Shown one piece after another: positions 1-13,680 of a stretch of DNA of 64,000 nt. Numbering within the stretch: the stretch's first letter is position 1; every line of letters starts with the position of its first letter. The stretch spans positions 65,358 to 129,357 of the forward strand of contig LUCM01001910.1 in NCBI GenBank assembly GCA_008360955.1, in the 5' to 3' direction. Origin of the DNA: Fasciolopsis buskii. Lineage: Eukaryota > Platyhelminthes > Trematoda > Plagiorchiida > Fasciolidae. Under the pieces are notes generated by a model, which was given only the letters and a program-made list of their open reading frames with translations, was not told the origin of the DNA and ran no database searches. The position numbers were made by a program, and so were the translations under genes.

Positions 1-2316
1 CATCATAGGGGTTAGGTAAAAGGCGTAGCGTCACCCACCAGAAATGCTAATTTATTAGATCTCATCCTTACACACACTGATCACCACATTTTGGTTCATG
101 TCAGAAATAAATTTCCAGGGAGCAACCACAGGGCAGTTCACGGTAGAATCCATGTCCATGCCAACCTCCCTAACCATCCTATTGAAACAACTCGTCCACT
201 CTATCTTAAGTGGCAGCAATTTCCCTCCCTAGTACGCCAATTTGACTGGGGAAGCTGTTTCCTAGAGACCGACCCACAGACGGCTGCAGATTAATTTTAT
301 CGCAACATGGCCAGCTGCATCTCGAATTGACAATTATAGAAAGAATGAACAAAAAAGACTTCACAACTTGCCTCCCCGAAAGTCAAATATGCTAAGTTGC
401 AACGGCAATTTTCCCTGACACATGAGTTTTCCAAGTTTATGCTTTCGCACCATCTGTCCGATACTATCTCTCGCCTAAGTGAATCTCTCTTTCGGAAAGA
501 AGATAGGGCAGCAAGGCATAAAAATCACCCTATAATGCTTTCAAAACTATGTAAATTAAGATCCCATGATCACAAATCATCAGTGAACTTCCCAGTTTTA
601 CCTAATGGTGAGTCTGCGACAACCCCAAAAGACATAGCTGAGGCGTTCAATCAATATTTCGCCTCCTCCATGGCCCCAGCTGCAGTCAGCTACCCACCTG
701 AACTAAAGAATAGGAATAACTCCACCTTGTCCTGTGTCCTTTGATGTTAAGACTATTGAACGACATTTAGCCAATTTCGAACCAGGGTCTTACCGAGGCC
801 CTGATGGCATTCCTCCATCAGCTGTTCTTAGTTGTGGCCCTGACCTACCTTCGCTACTGCTCACACTCTTCACACTCTCAATTAACTCTGGTGCAGTTCC
901 GGTCAACTGGAAGCACACTGTAATAACTCCTATCCATAAGAAGGGGTCTCTGCATGATATGTCCAATTACTGTCCCGTCAACCACACGCCCGTTATCTCC
1001 AGGGTCATGGCAAAGGTGGTGAAACGATCCATCGCTGAATACCTTCTAGCCTCCAACCTCCTTAGCCTCAAACAGCACGGATTTCTCCGATCTCGTTCTT
1101 GATCCACCTGTAAATTTGACTTCCTGAACTTCCTAACTAACCTAGCGAACAGGGGTATGGCATTCTCAGTCATCTACCTCGATATGTCTAAAGCCTTTGA
1201 CCGTGTCCCTCATCTGCACCTTTCATCCAAAGTAAGCTCCTTTGGCATCACCGATCCTCTTCTATCCTGGCTCTCGTCTTACCTAACCCAAAGATCGCAG
1301 GTGGTCTCCATTGACGGCATTACCTCCAATCCCAGACCTGTAACTAGTGGCGTCATACAGGGCAGCGTACTTGGTCCCCTCCTATTCCTTAAGTACATTA
1401 ATGATGCACTAGATTCAATATCTCAAGGCGTCCCTTTCCTGTTTCCTGATGACATAAAAATAGTTTGCCCTCTTAAATCGAATGAAGTTAGTATTGCGGT
1501 TAGAGGCATTTGTGCCGATTTGTCTGCCTTAGACGACTGGTGCACCTCCTAAATGATGAGCTTCTCTGTCGATAACAGCGAAATACTCACATACAGGTGT
1601 ACACTACCTAAAGATTCAATTTTGCTACCAAGGATCTCCTATTGCATGTAAACCCACAATCCGTGACCTTGGTCTCAACTTCTCAGCCCCTCTTAATCAC
1701 TCAGAGCATGTAGTTATTCAGTCGGCTAAAGCTAGGAGAAATGTAAGTCTGATTTTTCGCACAATGAAACTATCCGACAGCATCCTCAGCATTTATAAAA
1801 CACACGTTTGACCACTCCTTGAGTATGGCACTTTGATATACTCCAGTATGTCTAAGTCGGATAGAATCTACATTGAAAGCATTCAGAGACGCTTCACTAA
1901 GCAAGTGATAGGTTGGTCAACGACTCTGAATTACAAGGAACGCTGTCTAGCCCTCAAAATTGAGCCACTTTGGCTACGGCGACTGAAAATTAACCTGGTT
2001 TTTCTGCATAACCCAGTGAATAGGCGCTCCTTGTCCACCGATCCACCTATATTCTCCTCTGCCAGCCCCTACCCTCTCCGTCATAGGTCCCTAACAATCC
2101 ATACGGAAATCGCCAAGTCCTCTTTAAGGTCGCACTTCTTTCTTGGTTTTTTATGCCAAACTTTGGAACAAACTTCCCATTAGCATTCGGTGCATACAGA
2201 ACCAATCTAGTTTTAAAGCTGCCTTAAATACTTACCTAGGTGTCACCCAGGTCCTTCAATTGACCAACATCCCTATCTCGGAAGAGCGTGCCTTTGAGTC
2301 AGCCATAGATTTCTAA
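1..2316 (+). pseudogene. CR1/Jockey-group LINE ORF2 remnant (endonuclease end, RT, C-terminus)
   Basis: This is the 3' part of a non-LTR retrotransposon ORF2, cut by the left window edge. Positions 60-294 read like the end of the AP endonuclease domain. 397-744 is the linker before the RT. 734-1102 and 1157-1552 are the RT core, with motifs GPDGIPP, DMSKAFDRVPH, SGVIQGSVLGPLL and YINDALD. The catalytic box reads FPDD where FADD is expected, so an alanine has become proline. 1833-2183 is the LINE C-terminal domain (LEYGTLIYSS, then PLWLRRLKINL), and 2184-2316 carries LWNKLP to the final TAA. Stops at 1100-1102 and 1550-1552 and frame changes near 740, 1600-1800 and 2160 show that it is dead. 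The clade call rests on motif style and is less certain than the LINE call. Confidence 0.88.
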
Positions 2317-3529
2317 ATACATATCCCACCCCCTTGCTTTCCATAGCACGCAATCTGAGGGCGCAAGAGAATCTAGTATGCTAGCGTAATACGGACAACA
2401 CCGCATATACAACCCTTATCTCTCAGAGACTCGGGCGTACGAAGTTACCATAGTAGAGTCTCCAAAACCTGGATCTCGGCCAACAACACTAAATAACATT
2501 GAGGTCCGTGAAAGCAGAAGGATGCTGGATTCTATGACAGCTATAACCGCGATTAATCCTCCTTATATCGGTCTTCTAACCTCGGATTCCTTTAACCATA
2601 GATTTCTCCGCTCCTGATATGCTCTGCCATAATAAATGATCCTGTCTTCATGCTGGGTATTGCCGGAACTACTTTCTCTCTTCGTAGACATTTCATTAGG
2701 GAACACTTTCGAGGTTCCTTTTACTCTTCCTACCTACTCATCTTGCTTCCCAGTAACCTGCTAACGCTAACCAGGTAGACTCCTTTCCCTTAAGTACCCA
2801 GCCTAGTTTCGCTTATAAAACAAAATCTGTCCACGTCACACAGACGATGTGAGTCGCTTATGCAAAAGACAGGTCCACATTAGCAAGTTTCAAGCAGCAC
2901 TCGTAAATGAAAACAAGACAAGGCGTTGACGATGACGGAGCCATACGTACAGGTCTGCGTTTTACGGCATAAACTACCATCCTCCGTGTGCTTGCTTATC
3001 CCCACTTTCGTTTCTTTAGTCCGTGCGAAAACCCAAATGACTGCGACAGGTTTACTTCAGCATCTCCTAACGTGGGGAAAACAGACCATCCCCAGCAGTT
3101 GCGAAAAAAACAACGCGCCGAAAATTAAGGTCAGGGGGAGGAACTGTGGAAAGTACCTATATGGGCTCAACCATTCCTCTGTTAGAAAAAAAGAGAAAAT
3201 TCTCTTCTGGATCAGGTTGACCCCAGCAACCAAAGCACACTCGGGCTGCGAAGGAATGGGCCACCTTCTACAATGGATATGTATGCCGTCAGCCCAGACC
3301 TGACCCTGCGAAATGGGAAACCCCACACCGCCCTTGTTCGGTAAATAAGCGTTTGGCTACCTTGTTGGTCGGTTTGGGGAAGTAGCTCAACGGACTATAC
3401 ACTTATGCTTCACCAACCACCGCTCTATTTCTTAACAAGCTCCTGTTCTCTCAACCGCACACCTGGTACGTATGCTGACGTCTATAACAACTGCCGCCGT
3501 TCTTTCTTAATTATTCATGCAAACTTTCT
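2317..3529. other. Non-coding stretch between LINE ORF2 and 3' UTR-like repeat
   Basis: It follows the LINE stop codon and precedes the repeat that starts near 3530. The longest frames (about 2926-3303 plus and 3057-3326 minus) overlap each other on opposite strands and match nothing I recognise. It could be LINE 3' UTR or an older insertion. Confidence 0.4.
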
Positions 3530-5125
3530 GAAACTACTATGTGGTACAAGTTGCTATCGTCCTGTTTAAATACAAACTACCGATTCCGATATTCTCATGC
3601 TTCTCCCTTCTCTTCTTTCCACGATTTCTCGTATCAGATCCTGTCCTAGTATCCAGCCCACACTGCCATCCGCGAGCCATTCCGTTATGTCCTTTCTTGG
3701 CAACTGGGATTAGTAAACTTCGGCGAAAGATCACATGATCAGTTATAACTGACTCCCCGTAGCATGTACACCACGCCCGTAGTCCAGAAGAGTCCCACAA
3801 GCAGAACAAATGGTGACGTTATTCCCTAACCATTGCGCTGGCCGTCCTATCAGACCACTGTAATCTGCATCTGTGAGGACGTCGGAAGATAAACAGAAAC
3901 GCGTTTTAAATAAGGGCTATAAAGCACAGGACTGACTGAGCCATATGCTCTATAGGGTGCGAGCAGCCGATTTTTGTTGCGTACGTCCCGTTAACGGAAA
4001 CTACCGCCTGCGTGTTTCATGACAGTTGTCTGGTCCATTCGTAAGAAACTGACTGTCATCACTGTTCCCATTTTTGTTTACTCACCTTAACACCAGCTGG
4101 AACAAATTCCAGACTGCCCCTTTCTCTCTGGCTCTTCTCCAGGCTCGCCAATGACCACAGATGCAACGCAAACTATCGCCTGAAGCTCCACTCCATCCTT
4201 CGCGCTGGTCGTCTATCCCTGTTAGGAAGCTGCTGTCTAGTACCTGGCCGCGCGACCCTGAAATAAGTCAAGCCACGCTGTTGACCGCCCCGGGTGCCTC
4301 ATCTCAGATGGACCATCACGGTTGTCCAAACAGTTACTATCACTACTGAAATGCCGCGCAACCCCCCAACCTCCAAACCCGTACCGCCGCAGAACGCCAT
4401 AATCTCCAACATTAATCAAGGACAACACAAGTCATTCATGGCAAGTGTATTTAAGGATTGATTGTCAATCTTAGACGTACCCGTCTACTTCCCGCCACAC
4501 ATCACAATCCGCTCCCGGTCGCATAAGTCCAGTGACCATTTTTGTAAGCTCCATTGTCTCTCTGTCCACAATTTTTCGTATGCTTTCGTCCCGCAAATTG
4601 TCTGATGCAACCTTGAGGGTTTCCTGCTGTTTCATTTTAAGCATTATTTTGACTACTGAATGTAGCTGATTACCACTCTTCATCCACCTCATGATATTCG
4701 GTGTGATTTCGATTCTTCTCCATCTTGCCAGTACATCCATATTGATCTTCATCTTTACCATATTACCCTCCTGAATTTTGATTAGCCCGGCCACTTCACA
4801 ACACCCACCACTTCTCCCCAGCCAAATTATGCGCCGGCGATGCGCACCTTTGCTACTTTTAAACATGGACTGACTCGCAGTGCGCAACTCAGTCAGCCCC
4901 AGAAAGTTTCGGCATTGGATTATCTAGCTCTATTTCGAAGCCCAAAAACTCGTGATTAGCCCATCTTATTGCATGTTATGTTCATGAGAGCACAGAAACT
5001 GCACCTTCACGACTGAATTTTGTCTTACGATTTCCAATGCGCCATCTGTGTGTAAATTTGATCCTGCCTTGCGCATGACTCTCGAATTTTGAGAAATATA
5101 CCCATTATTATTATTATTAATTGGA
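3530..5125 (+). repeat. LINE 3' UTR family, copy A, ending in (ATT)n
   Basis: The same order of blocks recurs at 12040-13680: the CAGCTGGAACAAATT block (4095 versus 12566), CTATCCCTG..AGGAAGCTGCTGTC (4212 versus 12725) and GTCCAGTGACCATT (4529 versus 13071). By eye the two are clearly homologous but well diverged. The copy ends at 5080-5122 with TCTC/GAGA around a short loop, then GAGAAATATAC-like sequence and an (ATT)n tail, as at 28980-29022. Non-coding. I read it as LINE 3' UTR because copy D directly follows a LINE ORF2. Confidence 0.7.
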
Positions 5126-7599
5126 CCTAGCTTATTGACTGAATACAACTCTCGAGGTCTAATCTCAACCCTATCAAAAAGGTCTAGCCATTTTTTATTC
5201 CCAGTAGTTTCCGAAAGTACAAATCGCTGTAGGTATAGGAAGAACACTCTGTCAATGAAACAAGCCAATGCAATTATTCACCTGACTTTCTCTCTAGTTT
5301 AGTGCTCACGTAGCAAGGTATATAAAGAGACATACTCACATCACATTCTCACTTGCTCCGAAACTGATATCTAATGTCCCAGTCTAAACCCTTACTTATG
5401 CATGAATTTGACAATTAGACCATTCCAAGCGAGAAATTCGACATAACTTGATACGTCATTCTATATAACATTCATTACGTCTCCTTCTTTGGTTTGTACG
5501 CACCATAACCCTCAGCTGGAGCACCTCCAGATTGCCACCTCCCCCTTTTTCCGTTCCAGTTATTTGCATTTGCACTCGTTTCTTGCCAAGAGTCTACCAT
5601 CCAGTTTCTGGCCCCATCCTCGCATGTCTCAACACACCATGAAAACAAGCTGACTCGAGGCTCAGGTCATCTATCACGGAAAAGACAAATACGACCTGCT
5701 CCACATCCGCGATGTAGTTGACATTGCTTCTAATCCTCATGAATCACCAACGTTGCAAGTTTGCCTATGTATCGAGGCTACATGACGTGATCTACAAATC
5801 CTGTGACTCTTTCAGCGGACAAGTCCTCCCTATTGCACAGATTTGCTGCTGAAACTGCCCGCCACGCTGTCATCTAATCTCCACGAAGGCACCCACACTT
5901 AGATCCCTGTTCCGGATGTCGCTATTATCGTCTACCGCAAAAATCACTTCAATAATCGCCTCAGCAATCGCGGCTATCACTATGCCAGTAATCCTTATCA
6001 GCTGAGCCCACAAACGCAAACAAAGAAGCAAAGAAACCCGTTTTTGTTTTACACTGGCTTACCAGCGTTAAGTATATATTATTCAACGCATATCATATCA
6101 ATCCTCACTCCTCAATGCCAACGACATTTCCATTCTTCATGTCCTTGAACAATGGTTGGCCAGTGTTCTTCGTCCCTCCGCATTTTCAGAAGGCTTTTGA
6201 CTATTTTCTTGGCTTCAGGATAAATGGTAAGATGGCTTACGTAATTTTCATATCCATTAAAATACAGGGTACCTATAGGCCATCAATACTCTTCCCGTCA
6301 GCTGTTTTAGTCCGTTTTGACAAGTTTTTACCTTGCACTCAAGTTCTTTGAATACATTCTTCATGACATTTTAAGACTCATGTTCACTTTATAGACCCGT
6401 TAAATCTGGATACTGCAGACACCAAGCCCGCCGCCGTCGTCCAGTTGAACTGTGCACCTGCGATACGCAACGTTGGTGCGTATAAACGCTGTGTTCCTGT
6501 TGATATGCCAGTTTTGCTATTTCTTCTCATTTTGTACCCAAATGTTTATCTGCTTGTATGATGTAACTTGCAATACCCCTGTAACATTTGGTCATGCAAC
6601 CAAGCATGCCTCTCGAAGTTTCCGAAAAACATGAATTTTATCATTAATATAATTATCACTTGACTTTCAGTGACATGCAGGATTCTGCCTGGTCCACTGC
6701 GGCATTTCGAACATTGTGGCTCACTGATCAGTAGCGTCTACCGATCCCCTGGTACATAATGGCCAGACTTCGTATAAATGATTCAACCAGCTGCCATTCC
6801 TGCCGATTTTTCAAGTCCTACGTAGGTGGCGTGGAAATTTAAAGAGCGTGAAATTTGCTGATCTTCGTTCTCTTCCTCAAAACGCCTTTCCGCACTTGTC
6901 TCCGGCGTACGATTGGGTGGGTGGACAAAATTGTTGGAACAACACTATTCTTATCTTGCTTCGAAGACTGGCCTAAGCCGGTTACCCAAGCCCATGGACA
7001 CAAAATGGCTCTGAATGTGGTCGCCCTTAATTTGGCTATTTTTGTCTTGCCATCCACTATCTCCTCCCCAGCTTCATCAAAACATAAACGGTTTGTCATA
7101 GACAATCTGCTGTCCCCTAATTTGTAGACAAAGCGGAGCGTTTTCCTTCCATTCGCAGATCCCCAATTGGCCGTCCGAGAACTTTATTTAACTTTACGTC
7201 ACTGTCTTGATTTGAGCGCCTTGACACAGCGTTGTAGAACCCCAAACAGGTTGGGTACACTCAACGGCTTTGGGAGAATGTTTTATTCAACAAAAACCAG
7301 ATCCAATGGACAATATTTTTGGCTTAATATTGTGCATGAACCGTTCGCCGACAAGGTTAAATCGATAATCCATTCTAATCAAAATTCAAGGAACAATTTT
7401 AGCATTTCGCTCAATCAACAAGGCACGACTAGTGACTGAATCGCAAAGGAAAACAATTCCCCACCGGATTCGCACGTCAAGCATATCATATTTAAGGCCC
7501 CGTGCAAATTATCTGGTGAATCGTGCATATTATTCTCATCTTTCCAAGCGCTATTAAACCGGCGTTATCAAAAATAAAACCATCACTCCACGTTAGCCG
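5126..7599. other. Intergenic, degenerate repeat sequence, no gene seen
   Basis: 5500-5560 again resembles the CAGCTGGAACA-type block of the 3' UTR family. 6590-6660 (CATGCCTCTCGAAG..GAAAAACATG, then an AT-rich run) resembles that family's 3' end. This suggests one more very diverged copy. Open frames are short, often overlap on both strands (6839-7127) and are not recognisable. Confidence 0.4.
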
Positions 7600-8690
7600 A
7601 GTAGACCTCCTAATCATGGTAAAACTGAAGGTGCAGACATCCCAACAATGATGTCCAATTTATTTGGTTTCCTTCAACGGTGGCATCTTTCGTCTTCGTT
7701 GGGAAACCCCTGTTATTGTCCCAATTTACAGAAACAACAATCAGGAGGCGATCCGCGACAATCCCATCAGCTATACCTTAGCTGTCTTAAGTACCACAGA
7801 AAGGATAACAGAATGCAAGCCAACAAATTACTTCTTGCACAATGGCAACGCTAACATCCGCCAACGTAGCTTTCTTTGAGATAAATCAATTCCTACCATA
7901 ATTGTCGGTTTCTTAAGCTTAGCGGCGAGGGCTGCGAGCGACTGCAAGCTAGTGATAGCGATTTCCCTAAATAAGACGGAGGCTTTTGATCAAATATCTC
8001 ATCGTAAGCCTTTCATAAAGGTATACATCTTCAGCTTGGTTATTTCCTTATTTGGCCTCCGTAACACAGGCAAGGAGTATAGGTGAAAGTCTGTTTAAGC
8101 CTCGTATGGTTTCCAGTAGGGCTATTCAGGGGAGCCTACTAGGTCCTCAACTTGTTATACTTTACATCAACAACATCTATATAAATAGGTGGGGAATTAC
8201 TTTTCCATTTGCAGATGATACAAAAGTTGTACATATTTCACCACGGATCTGAACACCTACAAAACGAATAATGATCTATTCACTGCTGACCCACGGAAAA
8301 AAGGTCTGTGAAACTCGGTCCATAAAAGCAGCACACTTGAGCAACTAAGCCACATCCCAACAGAACCCTTCGAAATTAACCGAAGACTCATTACCTCTTC
8401 CCAGGAAATTGTTCCACTGCCCCAGCACGTTCGCATTTTGGGTAAACACGCTGGTTCAGGTGGCAAAGGATGGATGATTAACTGGGTTAGTTCTCAGATA
8501 ATCTGAAACTATGGAAAGTAAATTGCTACTACATAAAACCAATACAATAATTTCTTGGATTATTATTCCATTGCCTGCAACAGCCTGCAGCAAAATGACA
8601 GCCATGAAATTCAGAAGGTCCAGCGAGCACTTGCAAAATGACCTGCAAATAATTCTTGACCAATAAAACAAATAGAATCTCGCAATATGA
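7600..8690 (+). pseudogene. LINE reverse transcriptase remnant
   Basis: A broken RT domain. Around 7695-7730 reads W(E/K)TPVIVPIYRNN, the usual PIYK block. 7985-8010 gives KTEAFDQISH (RT motif A region). 8110-8230 gives AIQGSLLGPQL, LYINNIY and FPFADDTKVV (RT motifs B and C, with the catalytic ADD intact). 8590-8650 resembles the C-terminal EIQKVQRALAK stretch. Frame shifts and stops lie between the blocks. Gaps and wording differ from the LINEs at 1-2316 and 22430-27487, so it probably belongs to another family. Confidence 0.75.
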
Positions 8691-11600
8691 ACCCATTTCT
8701 GGCATTGTTTGATCAGTGAGGCACCTATAGTCTATTTTCCATTTCCTTTTCGCTGTCGTTCAATGCGCGTAGCAAACAGACAGCGCTGTGCTACACCGGA
8801 CCACTGGGCTCATGTTCAGCTTCCAGCTAGGCGACGTCCTTTGATGAACTGATCTTCTCTGAGGACGCATGGATTTTAGCACACAGCAGTGACGCTTACA
8901 CCGGTGTCGAAACTCAAAAAATGGTGCATGTCAGTGCCCCAAAACCATGAGGATGCGCCGCAATACTCCAAGCCCCGTCTCACATAAGATACACACCTCC
9001 ACCTGTCGAACCAGCTAACATTAATGAAAAATCATCTGTTATACCCTCACGCTTAAAGTTGCTAAGCCAGATGATATCAACTATCCCTTATCTTCTGCTC
9101 TACATGAGGTCTGGTGCACAGGGGAGCTTCGAAGTATAAACGCGCGAGATGTTTGGGTCCTATCGCAGGCTCTCAGGTCGGACCGTCCGCCACCAGCGAT
9201 ATTTTGCCTCCATTTCATGAATGGCATCCTGAATTTACTAATTCACTGCCTATTGGCCCACCTCCCTTGACAGATCTTGCGTATTATTCATTTCAAAGAA
9301 TTCATAATTTCTTTAGCACCCATTTATCACGCTAGTTTTAGGAATTGATCATTGGTATCTAGATGAAATTTCAAATTTTCTGTCCTCCGTCGACATTTGC
9401 CTTCAGCGCAGATTCCAAAAAGGGTCTCCTTCCAACACGCTTTGTGATCCTGTTTCGTCATAAAGACCATCTTTGGTCCATCTCTCTATATTTTAACTTT
9501 TTGCACCTTCCGTCCGCTCTCAGTTTATTCTCTAGTCACTTTTTTCTACTGAAACCGTCTTTCTTTTGCAGACGACCCCCAAGCCCCCTTGTGCAACTGC
9601 CTTGAGAATTTTGGCTATGCCGCTGTAACCTTCATGGCTCCTCAGTCTATCGTTATTCTTTTTTGCTCGAACATTTTGTAGTTTCCCGCGATATCCACCT
9701 TGGATTCAGACACATGCCGTGACAGTTTAAACCTACTGACAACGCACCCAATTATGCCTCTTGATGTAGACCGACAAACATACCCGTTTGTCTATTTTTA
9801 GGTGCACGCAGGGGACTTTTGCTAACTAATTCCAACAGTGACAATTAAAACCACCATCTCACCCATCCTTCTGGACACATGTGACAACTAGCCCATGGTA
9901 TGTGCGAGGGGTGGCATCATTTGATGCCACGATCTACGCACCATACATCATTTCTCTCCTTTACTACTGCGCGCAACATATCCCTCAGCTAGGAAACCAC
10001 AGGATTGCTTACCTTTTACACTCTCTAATTCCAGATGCGGGAATCGCAACAGTCCATCATCCAAATTGTGGCTCGTTAACGCGAATATCTACGAACCTGG
10101 AGCCAAGCTGGCCTAATTCCATGATTCACTACTTCATAGTGAACCAATATGATCTACCACCCAAGCCGCGCTGAAGGGTGGCATTGCTGTCAATCCGCAT
10201 GCCTCGCAAACGAGAACTTAAAACCCGCCAACTGAACCGCCAGAAATGGAGGCCACACAAGGTTAACCCAACGTTGACGTGTTACCAGAGGACTGATCCC
10301 CCTAACTACATATCCTTGCTGTTTTAACGCCCTGACCACATGGAACGTCGATTGCCAAGAAGCCACCCATGTGCAAATTTCGCTCTTTCAAACCAGGCCA
10401 CGGTTCTTACTCTCTAAGCATTCCAAACAATTTCCCGTCGACAACCGCAGCCACCCTTAGTCGAATAACTCCAAAAAATCTCAATCCGAACTAAGAAGGA
10501 AAAAGCCAAATACTCATTTTACTTTTACACTGATTTGTCAGCGTCGCATTAGGTATTGAAAGCTTCGTAAACCACTGTTCGTTTTCTTCTTCGGAGAAGG
10601 TAATGTTTCCTTTCTTCATGTTTTGAATGGTGCTATAATTCTTTATTATTCTTCTCCCTTTCTGTATTTCCAAAGGCCTTTATTTGTTTTACCGGCTATA
10701 GGAACCACCGTACGATGACTGACCGCTTTTTTCATCTACAATCTAGAGTTATGTGTTGACTGCCCTTTTCTATTCTTCTCCTCGGCAGTTCTGGTCAGTG
10801 CTGACAATATTTCAACTGGCGCACGTGATTTTTATTGGCTTTCTGCGCTCCAATTTAAATTTCTTTTTTCTTATATGAGTCTGCTGAATCTTCTTAATTC
10901 CACCGCATCTCGAAATTCGCCCGCGTGATCCAATTCAATTCTGCGCCTGCAGTGTGCATTATTTATTTGTGTAAATACCATGTTCTGTGCAGGAAGTTAC
11001 TAAAGCTTATTTTCACAAAGACCTGTACAATCTGAGATATCCTTTCAAATTTTCCCATTTTATAACGATTTTACGGTTTTATTTCCAATTCCTTTGCTCA
11101 TGCAACCAAGAAATTCTGACGAAGCATAAACGACATTTATCGACGTCATTATTACTCGGGATTGGCATACACGGGCCCCAAAATATAATTTTAATGGTCG
11201 CTCGGTGTATGAAGATGAATTAACTTTCAGGCATAGGAAGGCTTATGAAGGACAAACTGTATCTTTTGCACACCGATAGCTTCATGAATTCAGACTACAA
11301 GAATGTCTTCCGAGGATTTTTCGTAGAAAGCACTACTCACCTCATCTAAATCCGTCCGAACCAAGCAGGGTAAAGGCCAGAGATAGGAGCACAGATTCCT
11401 TCCTTCCTCCCCAACCCCTTCGTCAGCGCAATTTCCTATCGCAAACAGCCTGTTGAATTCACCTAGAATGACGTGTTAGTCGAAAAGTCCCCTTATTGGT
11501 TTTGCAACCCGGCTTCGCTGTTTCTTAAGCTCCGCCCAAACGCAAGCTTTTCGGGATATCAGCCATGGAGAGCGGATCGCGAGAATTGGTTTAAGAGTGG

Positions 11601-12039
11601 CTTTGTGGAACATGCGTAAGCGCCCCTTTGCTTAACTTAGTGTTTTTGACCTGCAATTGATTCAAATTTCAGTAGGGAGCAATACATTCGTGACGGAAGT
11701 ACCAAAATTCGGTTTTAAAAGATCCCTTGATGAAATTCATTCAATACTTCTATCATTATCTCGCTGAAGACGGCTGACCTCAAAAAGGGGTACATTGCTT
11801 AAAGACTGATGAGCGCTGCGCATTAGGCGATAACATTCTGTGCCTGTGCATGGGAAGAGCAAACGTCCATCTTTTTGGCCCTCGAGCATTTTCTCAGTGT
11901 CCGCTTGATTTTTCACATTATGGGCTTGTTCCTCACACTCCATGAGTTCTGTGTTCCTTAGTGTGAATCCACTTGCAGTTTGCAGTTATAGTGTGAACCT
12001 GGCTAGTATGCGAACGTTTAGAGCTACCGACCCCTACTG
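8691..12039. other. Intergenic, no gene recognised
   Basis: No convincing coding region. Small frames (9114-9335, 9363-9605, 9881-10174, 10987-11223) have no motif I recognise. Blocks near 10500-10570 (TTTTACACTGATTTGTCAGCG) resemble 6045-6075 and 28800-28825, so part of it is probably more diverged LINE 3' UTR. Confidence 0.4.
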
Positions 12040-13680
12040 AAGCTGCCTTGTGTTACTTGTTTCTATCATCCTGTTCAAACACAAATTGCTGATCCTTACA
12101 TTCTCATGCTTCCCTTTTCTCGACCCTCTGCGACTCCTTGTGCCAACTCATATCCTAGAATCCGACCCACGCTGACGTCTGCGACCCACTTCAGTGGTGC
12201 TCTTTCCTCCCAATTCGAAGTAATAGCATCAGTGGCAGCTCACCCATGATCAGTTATAACTGATCTCCATTGCATATACAGCGGGCCCGTAGGCCGGACG
12301 AGCTCCATTAACAGAGCAAATAGTAAATTTTATTCACTGGCCTTTGTACTAGACGTCCTATCATTCCATGGCGGAGATGTCAGAACTTGACCGAGAAACA
12401 CGTTACGAATAAGTTCCACACAGCTCGGGACCGACTGAGCCGCGCACCCCATAGGGGGTGAACAGATGGAAACTTTGCAGCATACGTATCTGACATCGAA
12501 GGACTCCCTCTCTGGTGCATTTCAAGACAGTCTTTTGAACCTTCAGATGCTTGATCACAATAACACCAGCTGGAACAAATTTCAGATTATCCTCCCCCTC
12601 TCCCTTACCGGCTTTTCTCCGGGCTTGCCAATGACCACAGTATCTGTGTACCGGCCAACAGAAATTGATGATTCAATGTTGACCTTTTCGCCGAAAGCTC
12701 CATCCCATCCTAGGAGCTAGTTGCCTATCCCTGCTAGGAAGCTGCTGTCCGGATCTGGTGCTTTAATACTTGTTCGTTTCGCCCGAAGCCAAACCAAACC
12801 ACGCTACTGAGTGTCCTTGGTACCTCCTCTCAGATGAAAGAATGCGGCTAACCAAATTATCATTATTAGTACCACTGGAGTGATGCGCAACTGCACTCCG
12901 ACTTACAGATCCCCTACTGCCAACTACCGCCAAAACATCCAACACCAAAAAGTGCAACACGCAGCTAATTCATGACAAATGTAGTTAAGGGTTGATTGTA
13001 AATCTTACACAAACTCGTCTTCTTCCCTTCACACACCACATTCCGCTCCTGGCCACATGAGTCCAGAGACCATTCTTGTGAATTTCGTTGCCTCTAATTT
13101 CACAATTCTTAATATAATTTCGTCTTTTGAATAGTTTGATAAAAACTTGAATGTTTCTCGCCGCTTCACTTTCAGCATTATATTGACACTTAAATGTTGG
13201 TAATCATCACTCTTCATGCTCCTCATATGACGACCATTCTGGTTTTGACTCATCTCCACGCAATTATTAGATTCATCTTCTCGGTTTGACTTCTCTTTCC
13301 GTCATATAACCCCCTTGATTATAGAGGGACCCGGCAACACGACGATGTCCGTTACCGCATTCCAGCTAAAATTTCTGCCTACGAGAAGTACATGCGATAT
13401 ATTTGAATAGGAAACTACTCGCAGTTCACGACTGACAGTAAGTTTCAGAAGGTCTTGCGTTATCCTGGAAAACGATGCCTAGCTTTGGTTTTAAATCAAA
13501 ACTCGTACCTATCGTATCATGTCGCACATTCTGAGCATGGAGCACAAATTTAAATCTCATTACTAGTTTGTGACCTCTGCCTTTCTACTGCGCCATCTTC
13601 GCACAAATTCGGCCTTTTCTTGTGCATGTCACTCGGAAACCGAGAAACATGCACATCGTAATTATTTTCCCTGAACAACA
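12040..13680 (+). repeat. LINE 3' UTR family, copy B
   Basis: Diverged direct repeat of 3530-5125, sharing ordered blocks across its whole length. Near the 3' end, CTCGG (13632-13636) and CCGAG (13640-13644) form a five-pair hairpin with an AAA loop. The sequence differs from the TTCTCG/CGAGAA hairpin of copy D but keeps pairing. A weak AT-rich tail follows (CGTAATTATTTT). No coding capacity. Confidence 0.68.
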
